The position numbers were made by a program, and so were the translations under genes. A stretch of 64,000 nt of DNA from an uncultured Paracoccaceae bacterium (lineage in GTDB: Bacteria > Pseudomonadota > Alphaproteobacteria > Rhodobacterales > Rhodobacteraceae), in the NCBI GenBank assembly GCA_947500135.1, contig CANMQX010000003.1, forward strand, positions 1-64,000, written 5' to 3'. Positions 1 through 8,706 of this stretch are shown piece after piece. Numbering within the stretch: the stretch's first letter is position 1; each line of letters opens with the position of its first letter. The notes under the pieces were generated by a model. That model saw only the letters and a program-made list of their open reading frames with translations. It had not been told where the DNA came from and did no database searches.

Positions 1-204
1 ATTACAGCCGACAGCGCTGGCGTGCTGGAAATCTATGACTTCCACACTGGCGAGCAGGGCAAACTGGTCGGCTCCGAGCGTCTGACAGCTGGTGCCAACA
101 CCAATGTCCGCGTCGACACAGGCCTGCCGCAGAACCGCGACGTGATCGCGCTGGTCAAAGTTGACGGTCAGGTCGTGGCATCCAAGCAGTTCGACGTGAA
201 CTGA
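1..204 (+). CDS. Small exported protein, upstream tandem copy (5' truncated by window edge)
   Basis: Only the last 67 codons are inside the window; the reading frame is open from base 1 and stops with TGA. The encoded segment is residue-for-residue identical to the C-terminal 67 residues of the next gene. The two copies differ only by eight third-position changes and by the stop codon (TGA against TAA). It is therefore the 3' part of a tandem duplicate, and the missing part most likely holds a signal peptide as in the second copy. Starting it at the internal GTG at 22 would be wrong. I recognise no family and assign no function. Confidence 0.85.
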   Translation: MTADSAGVLEIYDFHTGEQGKLVGSERLTAGANTNVRVDTGLPQNRDVIALVKVDGQVVASKQFDVN

Positions 205-255
205 TCCCCCTGATCCCAACACAACATCACTAATCAAACGTAAAGGAATAAACTC

Positions 256-585
256 ATGTCTATCAAAACAATAATCTTCGCCGCTGCCGCCGCTGCTGTA
301 ACCGCCACTGCCGGTGCTGCCGACACGTATTTTGAGCAAGGCCGCACCTTGGACGGTGGCGACGTGCTGGAACTCGGCCTGATCACAGCCGACAGCGCTG
401 GCGTGCTGGAAATCTACGACTTCCACACTGGTGAGCAGGGCAAACTGGTCGGCTCCGAACGTCTGACAGCCGGTGCCAACACCAATGTCCGCGTCGACAC
501 CGGCCTGCCGCAAAACCGCGACGTGATCGCGCTGGTTAAAGTTGACGGTCAGGTCGTGGCATCCAAGCAGTTCGACGTGAACTAA
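256..585 (+). CDS. Small exported protein of unknown function, downstream tandem copy
   Basis: A 109-residue protein with a clean Sec signal peptide: Lys4, a long Ala-rich hydrophobic core (about residues 5-20) and a probable cleavage site after an Ala-x-Ala motif near residue 21. The mature protein is about 88 residues, acidic, free of Cys, and probably beta-rich (many alternating Val/Leu and Gly/Asp turns). The AAAGGA ribosome site at 243-248 supports the ATG at 256. The gene follows its near-identical twin after 51 bp and ends 28 bp before a strong terminator, so the pair is probably one transcript. I cannot name a family; a periplasmic or surface role is inference from the signal peptide only. 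Confidence 0.85.
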   Translation: MSIKTIIFAAAAAAVTATAGAADTYFEQGRTLDGGDVLELGLITADSAGVLEIYDFHTGEQGKLVGSERLTAGANTNVRVDTGLPQNRDVIALVKVDGQVVASKQFDVN

Positions 586-613
586 ACCACCACGCCCCCA
601 CCCCTCCCGCAAA

Positions 614-650
614 GGGCCGGTGCCAATATTGGCACCGGCCCTTTTTCTTT
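614..650 (+). terminator. Rho-independent terminator of the duplicated small-gene unit
   Basis: A perfect 14-bp palindrome (arms 614-627 and 628-641, GC-rich outer stem) is followed by TTTTTCTTT at 642-650. It lies 28 bp after the stop of the second small-protein gene and before recQ. Confidence 0.9.
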
Positions 651-712
651 GGATAACGCGTCACCGATACTTGTGAACAGATTCTTGGCGTGGGATTGTC
701 CCGCGCAGAAGC

Positions 713-2782
713 ATGCACAAAAACAGGTTCCCGGGATTGATGCGCACGGCCACGCTACTCTCTGATGTTTTTGGGTTTGACGCTTTTCGCCCCGGTCAGC
801 AGGAAATTGTGGATGCCGTCGCCCAGGGCCAGAATACCCTTGCCATCATGCCAACCGGCGGTGGCAAATCGCTGTGTTTTCAACTGCCCGCCTTGGTTCG
901 TGAGGGGGTGACAGTTGTTATATCGCCGCTGATCGCGCTGATGCGGGATCAGGTGCGCGGCCTGCGCGAGGCTGGTGTCGAGGCGGGCGCGCTGACATCG
1001 GGAAACACCGCCGAAGAAACCGAAGCCGTCTGGCAGGCGATGGAAGCGGGCAAGCTCAAGCTGCTTTACATGGCGCCTGAGCGGTTGGCCTCTGGCGGCA
1101 CGATGCAGATGTTAAATCGTGCCGGTGTCAGTCTGATCGCTGTGGACGAGGCGCATTGTGTCAGCCAATGGGGCCATGATTTTCGCCCGGACTATCTGCG
1201 CATCGGTGAATTACGTCAAATGCTGGATGTGCCGCTGGCTGCGTTCACCGCGACCGCAGATGCAGAAACCCGCGACGAGATTGTTCAAAAGCTGTTCGCC
1301 GGACAACAACCCGCCACCTTCCTGCGTGGCTTTGACCGACCCAATATCCACCTTGCCTTTGCCGTCAAGGACGGGCCGCGCAATCAGATCCTTAACTTTA
1401 CCGCCGCCCGCAAAGGGCAGTCCGGCATCGTCTATTGCGGCACCCGCGCCAAGACTGAAACCTTGGCGAAGGCGCTGAATGACGCAAACCATAGCGCCTG
1501 CCATTACCATGGCGGGATGGAGGCCGAGGACAGGCGCATCGTCGAACGCCGGTTCCAACAGGAAGACGGGCTGATCGTATGCGCGACCGTGGCCTTCGGT
1601 ATGGGTATCGACAAACCTGATATTCGCTGGGTGGCCCATGCCGATCTGCCCAAATCAATCGAAGCTTACTATCAGGAAATTGGGCGGGCGGGCCGTGATG
1701 GTGCCCCCGCTGAGACGCTGACATTGTTTGGCCCCGATGATATCCGCTATCGCCGCCAACAAATCGACGAGGGCCTGGCCCCAACCGAACGGCGTGCAGC
1801 CGATCATGGCCGTTTGAATGCGCTTCTGGGATTGGCAGAGGCATTGCGCTGTCGTCGTCAGAACCTGCTGGGCTATTTCGGGGAAAACTCTGAACCCTGT
1901 GGCAATTGCGATCTGTGCGACAAGCCAGCAGAGGTCTTTGACGGCACGACGGCAGTGCGCATGGCCTTGTCTGCCGCATTGCGTACCGAAGAATGGTTTG
2001 GCGCAGGCCATCTGATTGACATCGTGATGGGTAACCGCACCGAAAAGGTTGCGCAACGGGGCCACGACGCCCTGCCAACATTTGGGGTCGGCAAGGAATA
2101 TGACAAACGCCAGTGGCAGGCGATTTTTCGGCAGATGATGGGCCATGACCTGCTGCGCCCGGACAGGGATCGGCATGGCGCATTGCGCATGACGCAACAC
2201 GCCCGGCCTATCCTGCGGGGCGAGGCCAGCATCGAACTGCGCCGCGACACGATCAAGGCTGCCAAATCCGGTCCCAAGGTGCGTATGCTGGTCAGCGATG
2301 AAGATGCGCCGCTCCTCTCCGCGCTCAAGGCGAAACGGCGCTATCTGGCCGAACAGGCGAATGCGCCCGCCTATATCATCTTTAACGATCGCACGCTGAT
2401 CGAAATGGCTGAAACGAAACCAACGACGCTGGACGACATGGCCCAGATCGGCGGTGTCGGCGCCAAAAAGCTGGAAAGCTATGGGCAGGCATTCCTTGAA
2501 GTGATTGCTGGTGCAGTCGAAGAGATGCACCCCGCGCGTCGCAAACTGGCGGGGCAGGATGAAGGGGCGATCTATGACCGGCTGCTTGATGCGCAGGCCC
2601 GGTTGGCGCGCGGCCCACAGGGCCAAGACAAACCGATGAGCTGCTCTGCCTCCCAAATTGCCAAAGTGGCCCAATTGCGGAACCCGGATATGGGTCATTT
2701 GACCCGGGTTCTGGGCGAAAAATACGCGGCACGCTTTGGCGACGCATTTTTGGAAGTGCTGGAAAAGGATAATGCCACCTGA
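713..2782 (+). CDS. recQ: ATP-dependent DNA helicase RecQ
   Basis: A 3'-5' superfamily 2 DNA helicase acting in recombination and replication-fork repair. Visible motifs are Walker A GGGKS near residue 50, the DEAHC box, the motif VI sequence GRAGRDG, and the RecQ zinc module (CRRQNLLGYFGE followed by CGNCDLC, about residues 383-402). An HRDC domain follows (about 530-605), then a helical tail of about 80 residues. At 689 residues the protein is slightly longer than Escherichia coli RecQ (about 610) because of the tail. An in-frame ATG at 740 gives a start much closer to the helicase core and may be the true one; neither has a strong ribosome site. The gene is followed by truB after 58 bp. 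Confidence 0.95.
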   Translation: MHKNRFPGLMRTATLLSDVFGFDAFRPGQQEIVDAVAQGQNTLAIMPTGGGKSLCFQLPALVREGVTVVISPLIALMRDQVRGLREAGVEAGALTSGNTAEETEAVWQAMEAGKLKLLYMAPERLASGGTMQMLNRAGVSLIAVDEAHCVSQWGHDFRPDYLRIGELRQMLDVPLAAFTATADAETRDEIVQKLFAGQQPATFLRGFDRPNIHLAFAVKDGPRNQILNFTAARKGQSGIVYCGTRAKTETLAKALNDANHSACHYHGGMEAEDRRIVERRFQQEDGLIVCATVAFGMGIDKPDIRWVAHADLPKSIEAYYQEIGRAGRDGAPAETLTLFGPDDIRYRRQQIDEGLAPTERRAADHGRLNALLGLAEALRCRRQNLLGYFGENSEPCGNCDLCDKPAEVFDGTTAVRMALSAALRTEEWFGAGHLIDIVMGNRTEKVAQRGHDALPTFGVGKEYDKRQWQAIFRQMMGHDLLRPDRDRHGALRMTQHARPILRGEASIELRRDTIKAAKSGPKVRMLVSDEDAPLLSALKAKRRYLAEQANAPAYIIFNDRTLIEMAETKPTTLDDMAQIGGVGAKKLESYGQAFLEVIAGAVEEMHPARRKLAGQDEGAIYDRLLDAQARLARGPQGQDKPMSCSASQIAKVAQLRNPDMGHLTRVLGEKYAARFGDAFLEVLEKDNAT

Positions 2783-2840
2783 TCTTGACCGTGTCGCTAC
2801 ATCGCAATAGCAGGACAAAATTCTGGCAAAGGGCAACGAC

Positions 2841-3746
2841 ATGGCACGCAAACGCAAGGGGCGCGATATTTCCGGCTGGCTGGTCGTGGATAAACCCGCG
2901 GGCATTACATCGACCTCTGTCGTGAACAAAGTCCGCTGGGCACTGGACGCCAAGAAGGCGGGCCATGCAGGTACGCTGGACCCCGAAGCGACCGGTGTGC
3001 TGGCCGTGGCACTGGGCGAGGCCACCAAAACAGTGCCGTTTGTGACCGATGCGATGAAGGCCTACAGCTTTACCATCCGGCTGGGTCAGGCCACCAATAC
3101 CGATGACGCCGAGGGCGAAGTGATTGGCCAAAGCGATCTGCGCCCGGATGACGACGCCATCAAATCTGCCCTTGGCCAGTTCGTGGGCGATATCATGCAA
3201 GTACCGCCGCAGTTTTCGGCTGTGAAAGTGGATGGTCAACGCGCCTATAAAAAGGCCCGCGAAGGCACCGAAATGGAACTGGCGGCCCGGCCTTTGTGGG
3301 TGGAGGAACTGGTGTTGGTCGATCGTCCCGATCCCGACCATGCCGTGCTTGACATGACATGCGGCAAAGGTGGGTATGTCAGGGCCATCGCCCGGGATCT
3401 GGGCGACGCGTTGGGCTGCAAGGCCCATGTGAAATCACTGCGTCGGATCTGGTCCGGCCCGTTTCATGCAGAAGATGGCGTGACGCTGGAGCAGGTTGAT
3501 GAGATGGCCAAAACGCCCGATCTGGATGCGTTCCTCAAACCGTTGGAAATTGGGTTGGATAGCCTGCCAGAGGTCCGCTGCCTTACCGAAAGCGTTGCAC
3601 GCTTGCGTAATGGCAACCCAGCCTCGGTGATCGCAACGGATGTGGAATTCGGCGAGGAAGTATGGGCGTCTTATGACGGGAAGGCGATTGCGGTTGGGAC
3701 TTATCGCGGCGGAGACTTGCAGCCAAGCCGCGTTTTCAATCCCTAA
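2841..3746 (+). CDS. truB: tRNA pseudouridine(55) synthase TruB
   Basis: Converts U55 to pseudouridine in the T-loop of tRNAs. The TruB signature [12 protein letters not shown] (about residues 40-51) contains the catalytic Asp, preceded by the N-terminal [12 protein letters not shown] segment. The usual PUA-like C-terminal domain is present and the length (301 aa) is typical. In many proteobacteria truB sits directly before rpsO; here rpsO lies about 1.6 kb downstream with two unrelated genes between, so that linkage appears to have been broken by insertion. Confidence 0.95.
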   Translation: MARKRKGRDISGWLVVDKPAGITSTSVVNKVRWALDAKKAGHAGTLDPEATGVLAVALGEATKTVPFVTDAMKAYSFTIRLGQATNTDDAEGEVIGQSDLRPDDDAIKSALGQFVGDIMQVPPQFSAVKVDGQRAYKKAREGTEMELAARPLWVEELVLVDRPDPDHAVLDMTCGKGGYVRAIARDLGDALGCKAHVKSLRRIWSGPFHAEDGVTLEQVDEMAKTPDLDAFLKPLEIGLDSLPEVRCLTESVARLRNGNPASVIATDVEFGEEVWASYDGKAIAVGTYRGGDLQPSRVFNP

Positions 3747-3757
3747 GGCAGTAGCCC

Positions 3758-4267
3758 ATGATCACGCGCATCCATACCAAGGACTCGACCGTCTCAACCG
3801 CGCTCTATTCCGATTGCGAACGCTATCGCTACGCCCTGACCCGGGTCTGGGATGACAAGGGGAAGCGGGTGTTGTTCATCATGCTGAACCCATCCAAGGC
3901 GACAGAGCTTCAGAATGATCCGACCGTCGAACGCTGTGAACGACGGGCCCGGGCGCTTGGCTTCGGAGCCTTTCAGGTGACCAATATCTTTGCGTGGCGT
4001 GAAACAGATCCACGCAAGATGCGGCAAGCTGTTGATCCTGTTGGGCCGGACAATGACGCCGTCATTTTGGACGGGGTCGGCTGGGCGGACGTCATCGTGG
4101 CGGCGTGGGGCACACATGGGGCGCATATGGACCGCGGACCGGCAATGGCGGCCGTTCTGCGCCGCTCTGGCCGGGAACTGCATATGTTGGGTCTGACCAA
4201 GGACGGCCATCCTCGCCACCCGCTTTACATCAGCTATGCGCAACAACCCATGCTTTGGTCGCATTAA
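3758..4267 (+). CDS. DUF1643 domain-containing protein
   Basis: A 169-residue soluble protein starting 11 bp after truB and probably co-transcribed. The N-terminal half carries the family hallmark FIMLNPSKA (about residues 40-48) followed by DPTVERCERRA and a conserved NIFAWRETDP stretch. A WAAWGTHG-like segment and the closing LGLTKDGHPRHPLY motif also match the family. These conserved Asn, Arg and His residues suggest an enzyme, but I know of no established activity. No signal peptide or membrane segment. Confidence 0.85.
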   Translation: MITRIHTKDSTVSTALYSDCERYRYALTRVWDDKGKRVLFIMLNPSKATELQNDPTVERCERRARALGFGAFQVTNIFAWRETDPRKMRQAVDPVGPDNDAVILDGVGWADVIVAAWGTHGAHMDRGPAMAAVLRRSGRELHMLGLTKDGHPRHPLYISYAQQPMLWSH

Positions 4268-4359
4268 CCTTGTCCCCAGTTTCAGTGCGGGATCATCACC
4301 AATTCATGCTATGAACATCGCCTGACGGGTCGGGGGCGACCATAACGAATAGGTTTACC

Positions 4360-5208
4360 ATGCTTGCCATACTTGGCCTGATGGGCATTGCTGCGTCTGC
4401 GCTATTGATTAACTTTGATGACGCGCCAGAAGAAGCGCAATCCACACCATCGGAGCCGGATGATAATGACGATCCAAGTGTTGAGGTTGCGACGCTTGAC
4501 GTGATGATCGAACCTGAAAAGGACGATACCATTGCCGTGAGCGGTGCTGCCGATGACTATGTCAAAACCGGCGCTGGCGATGACTACATCCATGGCGGTG
4601 ATGGCGATGATCATCTTGCGGGCGGTATGGGCGATGATGAAATCCATGGTGGTCGTGGCGATGATATCCTTGATGGTGAACAGGGCGACGACGCCCTTTA
4701 CGGTCATGTCGGCGATGACATCATCGCCGGACGGGCGGGTGACGACACCCTGAATGGTGGCGACGGTGACGACATCCTGATGGGCGGCGATGGCGACGAC
4801 GCATTGCTTGGGTCGCTTGGTGATGACGTATTGGTCGGCGGTGACGGTGCCGATACGCTCCATGGTGGGTCAGGCGATGATGTGCTTTATGATCGCGGCG
4901 ATAACATCCGCGATTTCCTGAATGGCGGTGCGGGTGATGACATGCTGATGGGCGGCACCGGTGACAACCTGCACGGTGGTGCAGGGACCGATACCTTTGC
5001 CATGTCAGGCGCGATCAATGCCGTGGTCGAGGATTTTGATCCAAAGGAGGACGTTATCGAAATCGACTACATTGATGCACCACCCAAGCTTAGCACTGCC
5101 TTATCCGATGATGGGCTGATGCTGCTGGCCGATGGGGAAGTTGTGGCGACGTTCACCAACCTGACTGAGCTGAACCTGAACGGCGTGCAGCTGACGAAAA
5201 CTGTTTGA
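4360..5208 (+). CDS. RTX (hemolysin-type Ca2+-binding repeat) protein with N-terminal membrane segment
   Basis: A 282-residue very acidic protein. Residues 1-19 form a hydrophobic segment; a linker rich in Asp, Glu and Pro follows. About residues 60-210 are tandem GGxGxDxxx nonapeptides (GGDGDD, GGMGDD, GGRGDD and so on) that form a Ca2+-binding parallel beta-roll. The C-terminal 60 residues resemble the beta-sheet cap seen at the end of many RTX proteins. Such proteins are often exported by type I secretion, but here the N-terminal hydrophobic segment could act as a signal or anchor, and no HlyB/HlyD/TolC gene is adjacent. Role unknown. Confidence 0.8.
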   Translation: MLAILGLMGIAASALLINFDDAPEEAQSTPSEPDDNDDPSVEVATLDVMIEPEKDDTIAVSGAADDYVKTGAGDDYIHGGDGDDHLAGGMGDDEIHGGRGDDILDGEQGDDALYGHVGDDIIAGRAGDDTLNGGDGDDILMGGDGDDALLGSLGDDVLVGGDGADTLHGGSGDDVLYDRGDNIRDFLNGGAGDDMLMGGTGDNLHGGAGTDTFAMSGAINAVVEDFDPKEDVIEIDYIDAPPKLSTALSDDGLMLLADGEVVATFTNLTELNLNGVQLTKTV

Positions 5209-5217
5209 CGCAATACA

Positions 5218-5243
5218 GCATGTAAAAAACATGCCTCTTTCTT
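5218..5243 (+). terminator. Possible terminator of the RTX-repeat gene
   Basis: A 6-bp stem (5218-5223 with 5229-5234, A5 loop) is followed by the pyrimidine run CTCTTTCTTT, ten bases after the RTX gene stop. The stem is short, so efficiency is doubtful. Confidence 0.5.
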
Positions 5244-5368
5244 TCTGCGGCAATTCAAACTAAATGCACCTATCTGCGCGCAGAATCACTGTGAACAGAC
5301 CCTCCACGGGCCTTTCTGGACGACATCCCGGATTGTGCCATCCACATATCAACCTAAAGGAGACCCCG

Positions 5369-5638
5369 ATGTCGATTACCGCTGAAGAAAAAGCAAAAGT
5401 CATGAAGGATTTTGCAACCAAGGACGGCGACACAGGTTCGCCCGAAGTCCAGGTTGCCATTCTGTCCAGCCGCATCGCGACCCTGACAGAGCATTTCAAG
5501 ACCCACAAGAAAGACAATCATGGCCGCCGTGGTCTGTTGAAGATGGTGGCCCAGCGCCGCAAGCTTCTGGACTACACACGCGCCAAGGATGAGGCCCGCT
5601 ATCAGGACCTGATCAAGCGTTTGGGTCTGCGCCGCTAA
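5369..5638 (+). CDS. rpsO: 30S ribosomal protein S15
   Basis: An 89-residue protein with the S15 core: [13 protein letters not shown] near residues 22-34, the [15 protein letters not shown] segment and the C-terminal RLGLRR. It binds 16S rRNA at the central domain early in 30S assembly. The start at 5369 is fixed by the ribosome site AAAGGAG at 5356-5362 and by family length; an in-frame ATG at 5264 would add 35 unrelated residues. The 160-bp leader could carry the S15 autoregulatory RNA structure known in other bacteria, but I did not identify one. Confidence 0.97.
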   Translation: MSITAEEKAKVMKDFATKDGDTGSPEVQVAILSSRIATLTEHFKTHKKDNHGRRGLLKMVAQRRKLLDYTRAKDEARYQDLIKRLGLRR

Positions 5639-5670
5639 GCAAAAACCTTTTTGGCTAAGACAAAGCAAAG

Positions 5671-5700
5671 CGCCTGCCCTTTGGCAGGCGTTTTTTCTTT
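5671..5700 (+). terminator. Rho-independent terminator of rpsO
   Basis: An 8-bp GC-rich stem (5671-5678 with 5683-5690, loop CTTT) is followed by TTTTTTCTTT. On the other strand the stem is followed by a looser T-rich run, so it could also serve uvrC coming from the right. Confidence 0.92.
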
Positions 5701-5712
5701 ATGCTGCGCCAA

Positions 5713-5784
5713 TCAGACTTTCTTAGAAAGTCTGACTGCAAATCCTCAACGAGGATTTGTGTGCAATTTCTATAATAGAAATTG
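5713..5784. repeat. Cluster of three short perfect palindromes
   Basis: Three back-to-back inverted repeats occupy the gap between rpsO and uvrC: arms 5713-5723/5725-5735 (11 bp, 1-nt centre), 5739-5747/5751-5759 (9 bp, AAC centre) and 5764-5772/5776-5784 (9 bp, TAA centre). Each is an independent sequence, so this is not one repeat expanded in tandem. They may act as terminators for uvrC or be mobile palindromic units. Confidence 0.85.
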
Positions 5785-5786
5785 CC

Positions 5787-7643
5787 CTACCCGTTTTCGT
5801 GAAAGAAATCGTAGATCACCTGCGCCATATTGGCTGACACCCCATCCACGGCTTTCAGGTCTGTCAGGTTGGCCCGTGCGACTGCCTTTGCTGACCCGAA
5901 ATGCGCCAGCAACGCACGTTTGCGTGTCGCACCGACACCTGGCACATCATCAAGGGGCGTCGCGCCGATGGCTTTGGATCGTTTCGCCCGGTGGGTACCA
6001 ATGGCGAAACGGTGTACCTCGTCTCGCATACGTTGAATAAAATACAACACGGGGTCGTTGTGGCGCAGCGCCATAACAGGCTTACCAGTGCGGTAAAACT
6101 CTTCCTTGCCTGCGTCCCGGTCTTCGCCTTTGGCCACACCCACCATGGGGATATCAGCCACGCCCAGATCATCCATGATTTCCTGCACAGCACTGACCTG
6201 GCCGGCACCGCCGTCGATCAGCAACAGATCAGGCCATGTACCCTGGCTGCGCGCAGGATCCTCCCTCAGCAGACGTTGAAAGCGGCGGGTCAGCACCTCT
6301 TTCATCATGCCGAAATCATCCCCAGGTGTCAGTGCGGTATCTTTGATATTGAACTTGCGATACTGGTTTTTGTCGAACCCTTCGGGGCCAGCGACGACCA
6401 TGGCACCGACTGCGTGGGCACCCTGAATATGGGAGTTGTCATAGACCTCGATACGCTGCGGAACCTTCTCCATATCAAACGCCTCGGCCACGCCTTTCAG
6501 CAGTTTCGCTTGCGTCGCGGTCTCTGACATTTTGCGCGCGAGGCTTTCACGGGCGTTGCGGAGGGCGTTCTGGACCAGGTCGGCTTTCTCACCCCTTTGG
6601 GGGATGATGATCTCGACCTTGCGGCCTGCTTTTTCAGCAAGTGCAGCGGTCATCAGATCGTCATTATCCAACCCATGTGAGAGGATCAGCATGCGGGGTG
6701 GTTCGCGGTTCGAATAGAACTGGCCGACAAAGGCCTCCATCACTTCTGACGGATCTTCATCGCCGCTGATCCGCGGGTAATAGTCGTGATTGCCCCAGTT
6801 CTGGTTTGCACGAATAAAGAACACCTGCACGCAGGCCTGTCCCCCGTCGCGGTGTAGGGCGATCACATCCGCTTCTGCCGTCGATTGCGGGTTGATGCCC
6901 TGGGCAGACTGAACTTGCGTCAACGCCTTGATCCGGTCGCGCAGGGCGGCGGCGCGTTCGAATTCCATGTCAGCCGATGCCGCTTGCATTTGCGCCGCCA
7001 GCGCCTCTTGTATCCCTTTGGTGCGGCCTTGCAGGAACTGTTCGGCGTCACGGACCGAGCCCGCGTAATCGTCTTCGCTGATCAACCCGCAGCAGGGGCC
7101 AGAGCAGCGCTTGATCTGATATTGTAGACAAGGGCGTGTGCGGGTTTCGAAATCACTGTCGGAACAGTTCCGCAGCAGGAACACGCGTTGCAGTTGGTTG
7201 AGCGTTCGGTTAACAGCACCCACCCCGGCAAAGGGACCATAATAGTTACCCCTTTGCTTCTTCGCACCGCGATGTTTCTTGATCATCGGAAAGGCGTGAT
7301 CCTTGGCCACCAGAATATTGGGGAAGGACTTATCGTCGCGCAGCAGGACGTTATAGCGCGGTTTGAGCTGCTTGATCAGGTTCTGTTCGAGCAAAAGCGC
7401 CTCGGTCTCTGTCCTTGTTGTCAGGAACATCATCGAGGCGGTTTCACGGATCATCCGGGCGATGCGGGGGGAATGCTGGCCGGGGCGGGCATAGCTGCTG
7501 ACCCGTGCCTTTAGGTTGCGCGCCTTGCCCACATATAAAACGCGGCTGTCGGCATCCAGCATCCGGTAAACCCCGGGCGAGCTATCAAGCGTTCGCAGAT
7601 AGCTTTGGATGATGTCATGTCCTGTCTTTGTCTGCGCGCTCAT
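5787..7643 (-). CDS. uvrC: Excinuclease ABC subunit UvrC
   Basis: Makes both incisions beside bulky DNA lesions in nucleotide excision repair. In order: an N-terminal GIY-YIG nuclease (GVYRML, then YVGKARNLKAR), a Cys-rich strip (CLQYQIKRCSGPC), the UVR motif that binds UvrB (MEFERAAALRDRI), the RNase-H-like 5' nuclease (IEVYDNSHIQG and LLLIDGGAGQ), and tandem helix-hairpin-helix motifs at the C-terminus (VPGVGATRKRALL). The ATG at 7643 gives 618 aa, normal for the family. A GTG at 7712 would add 23 residues of non-conserved sequence. Confidence 0.95.
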   Translation of the reverse strand: MSAQTKTGHDIIQSYLRTLDSSPGVYRMLDADSRVLYVGKARNLKARVSSYARPGQHSPRIARMIRETASMMFLTTRTETEALLLEQNLIKQLKPRYNVLLRDDKSFPNILVAKDHAFPMIKKHRGAKKQRGNYYGPFAGVGAVNRTLNQLQRVFLLRNCSDSDFETRTRPCLQYQIKRCSGPCCGLISEDDYAGSVRDAEQFLQGRTKGIQEALAAQMQAASADMEFERAAALRDRIKALTQVQSAQGINPQSTAEADVIALHRDGGQACVQVFFIRANQNWGNHDYYPRISGDEDPSEVMEAFVGQFYSNREPPRMLILSHGLDNDDLMTAALAEKAGRKVEIIIPQRGEKADLVQNALRNARESLARKMSETATQAKLLKGVAEAFDMEKVPQRIEVYDNSHIQGAHAVGAMVVAGPEGFDKNQYRKFNIKDTALTPGDDFGMMKEVLTRRFQRLLREDPARSQGTWPDLLLIDGGAGQVSAVQEIMDDLGVADIPMVGVAKGEDRDAGKEEFYRTGKPVMALRHNDPVLYFIQRMRDEVHRFAIGTHRAKRSKAIGATPLDDVPGVGATRKRALLAHFGSAKAVARANLTDLKAVDGVSANMAQVIYDFFHENG

Positions 7644-7718
7644 GTTCACGGGTCCGTGATTCTCGTTTGGCTGCAATGGTAGCGGGTCGGGGGCAAGAGA
7701 AAAGGCATCCACTTATTC

Positions 7719-7727
7719 TGTGGATAA
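7719..7727 (-). other. Single DnaA-box-like 9-mer
   Basis: TGTGGATAA is the exact complement of the consensus DnaA box TTATCCACA. It stands alone upstream of uvrC, next to an AT-rich stretch (7740-7880) that contains TTGATATC twice. One box does not make an origin; it may be chance or a regulatory DnaA site. Confidence 0.3.
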
Positions 7728-7929
7728 CTCCGTGGGTTAATCCCTGAGAATAGGAAATTTTCGTTGTTTTCGGCTGACTTCAACGGTTTGCACAAAAAAT
7801 AGGCACTTTTTCAAACCATTGATATCATTGTGTATTTTAATTGATATCTGGTTAACTCATTGAAAAATAGGTTAATTGTGACAGTTTCGTGAATGGCTGA
7901 GGGTTCCGGTGCGTAACTTTCTTTCACGG

Positions 7930-8706
7930 CTATTCAACCCCAAGAACATCCGGCGTTTCCCAAGCCAGATGTTGCCCGCCATCGACCGCCAGCATCTGGC
8001 CCGTCACCGCCGGTGCATCAAGGAAATATCCAAGGGCAGCGGTGATATCAGCGGGGTTGGAGCCGCGTTTCAGGACGGTCGCCGCGCGTTGCCTGTCGAA
8101 ATGTTTCTGACTTTGATTATGCCCCTTCAAGGTCGGACCCGGGCCGATCCCATTCACCCGGACCCGGGGTGCCAATGACTGGGCGGTCGTTCGGGTCATC
8201 GCCCAAAGACCCATTTTGGCGATTGTATAGCTCATAAATTCCGGCGTCAGCTTGTGAACGCGTTGATCAAGCATATTAATGATCAACGCCCCGGCCACCG
8301 GTTCCCCCATTTCATCCAGTTCAGGATCAGGCACTTGGGCTGCGAAATGCTGCGTCAGGACGAAGGGCGCGCGCAGGTTGGATTCCATATGCCGATCCCA
8401 ACTTTCGCGGTTGGCCGTTTGCATGTTGTCATATTCAAAGACAGAAGCATTGTTGATCAGACAAGTAAGCGGCCCACCCAGCGCTGCAATCGCCCGCCCG
8501 ACAAGGGCTGCGCTGTCAGCTTCGTTCAGCAGGTCCGCCTGCAAGGCTATTGCGCGCCGTCCCATGGCTTCGATCTGAGCGACCGTTTCGCGCGCGCCAC
8601 TTTCTGATCCGGCGTAATGTACGGCGACGTCATAACCGCGTTGGGCAAGATGCAGCGCCATCGCCTGCCCCAATCGTGCGCCCGCACCCGTGACAAGCGC
8701 CTTCAT
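7930..8706 (-). CDS. SDR family oxidoreductase
   Basis: A classical short-chain dehydrogenase of 258 residues. It has the Rossmann TGAGARLG glycine motif at residues 6-13, a LINNAS segment (the NNAG equivalent), and the active-site YTIAK (Tyr and Lys) about two thirds along. The C-terminal VDGGQHL motif closes the fold. Its resemblance is to the pteridine-reductase/FabG-like group, but the substrate cannot be read from sequence. The ATG at 8706 sits in an ATGA overlap with the stop of the small upstream gene, so it is probably translated by coupling. Longer frames reaching 8922 run through that small gene and are artefacts. Confidence 0.9.
   Translation of the reverse strand: MKALVTGAGARLGQAMALHLAQRGYDVAVHYAGSESGARETVAQIEAMGRRAIALQADLLNEADSAALVGRAIAALGGPLTCLINNASVFEYDNMQTANRESWDRHMESNLRAPFVLTQHFAAQVPDPELDEMGEPVAGALIINMLDQRVHKLTPEFMSYTIAKMGLWAMTRTTAQSLAPRVRVNGIGPGPTLKGHNQSQKHFDRQRAATVLKRGSNPADITAALGYFLDAPAVTGQMLAVDGGQHLAWETPDVLGVE

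Noticed and set aside
1655-3028. Long minus-strand frame across recQ and truB
   Set aside because: Lies wholly opposite two well-supported genes and shows no motif; high GC sequence gives long antisense frames by chance.
7719-7880. Replication origin
   Set aside because: Only one DnaA box, and none of the genes usually flanking alphaproteobacterial origins are nearby.
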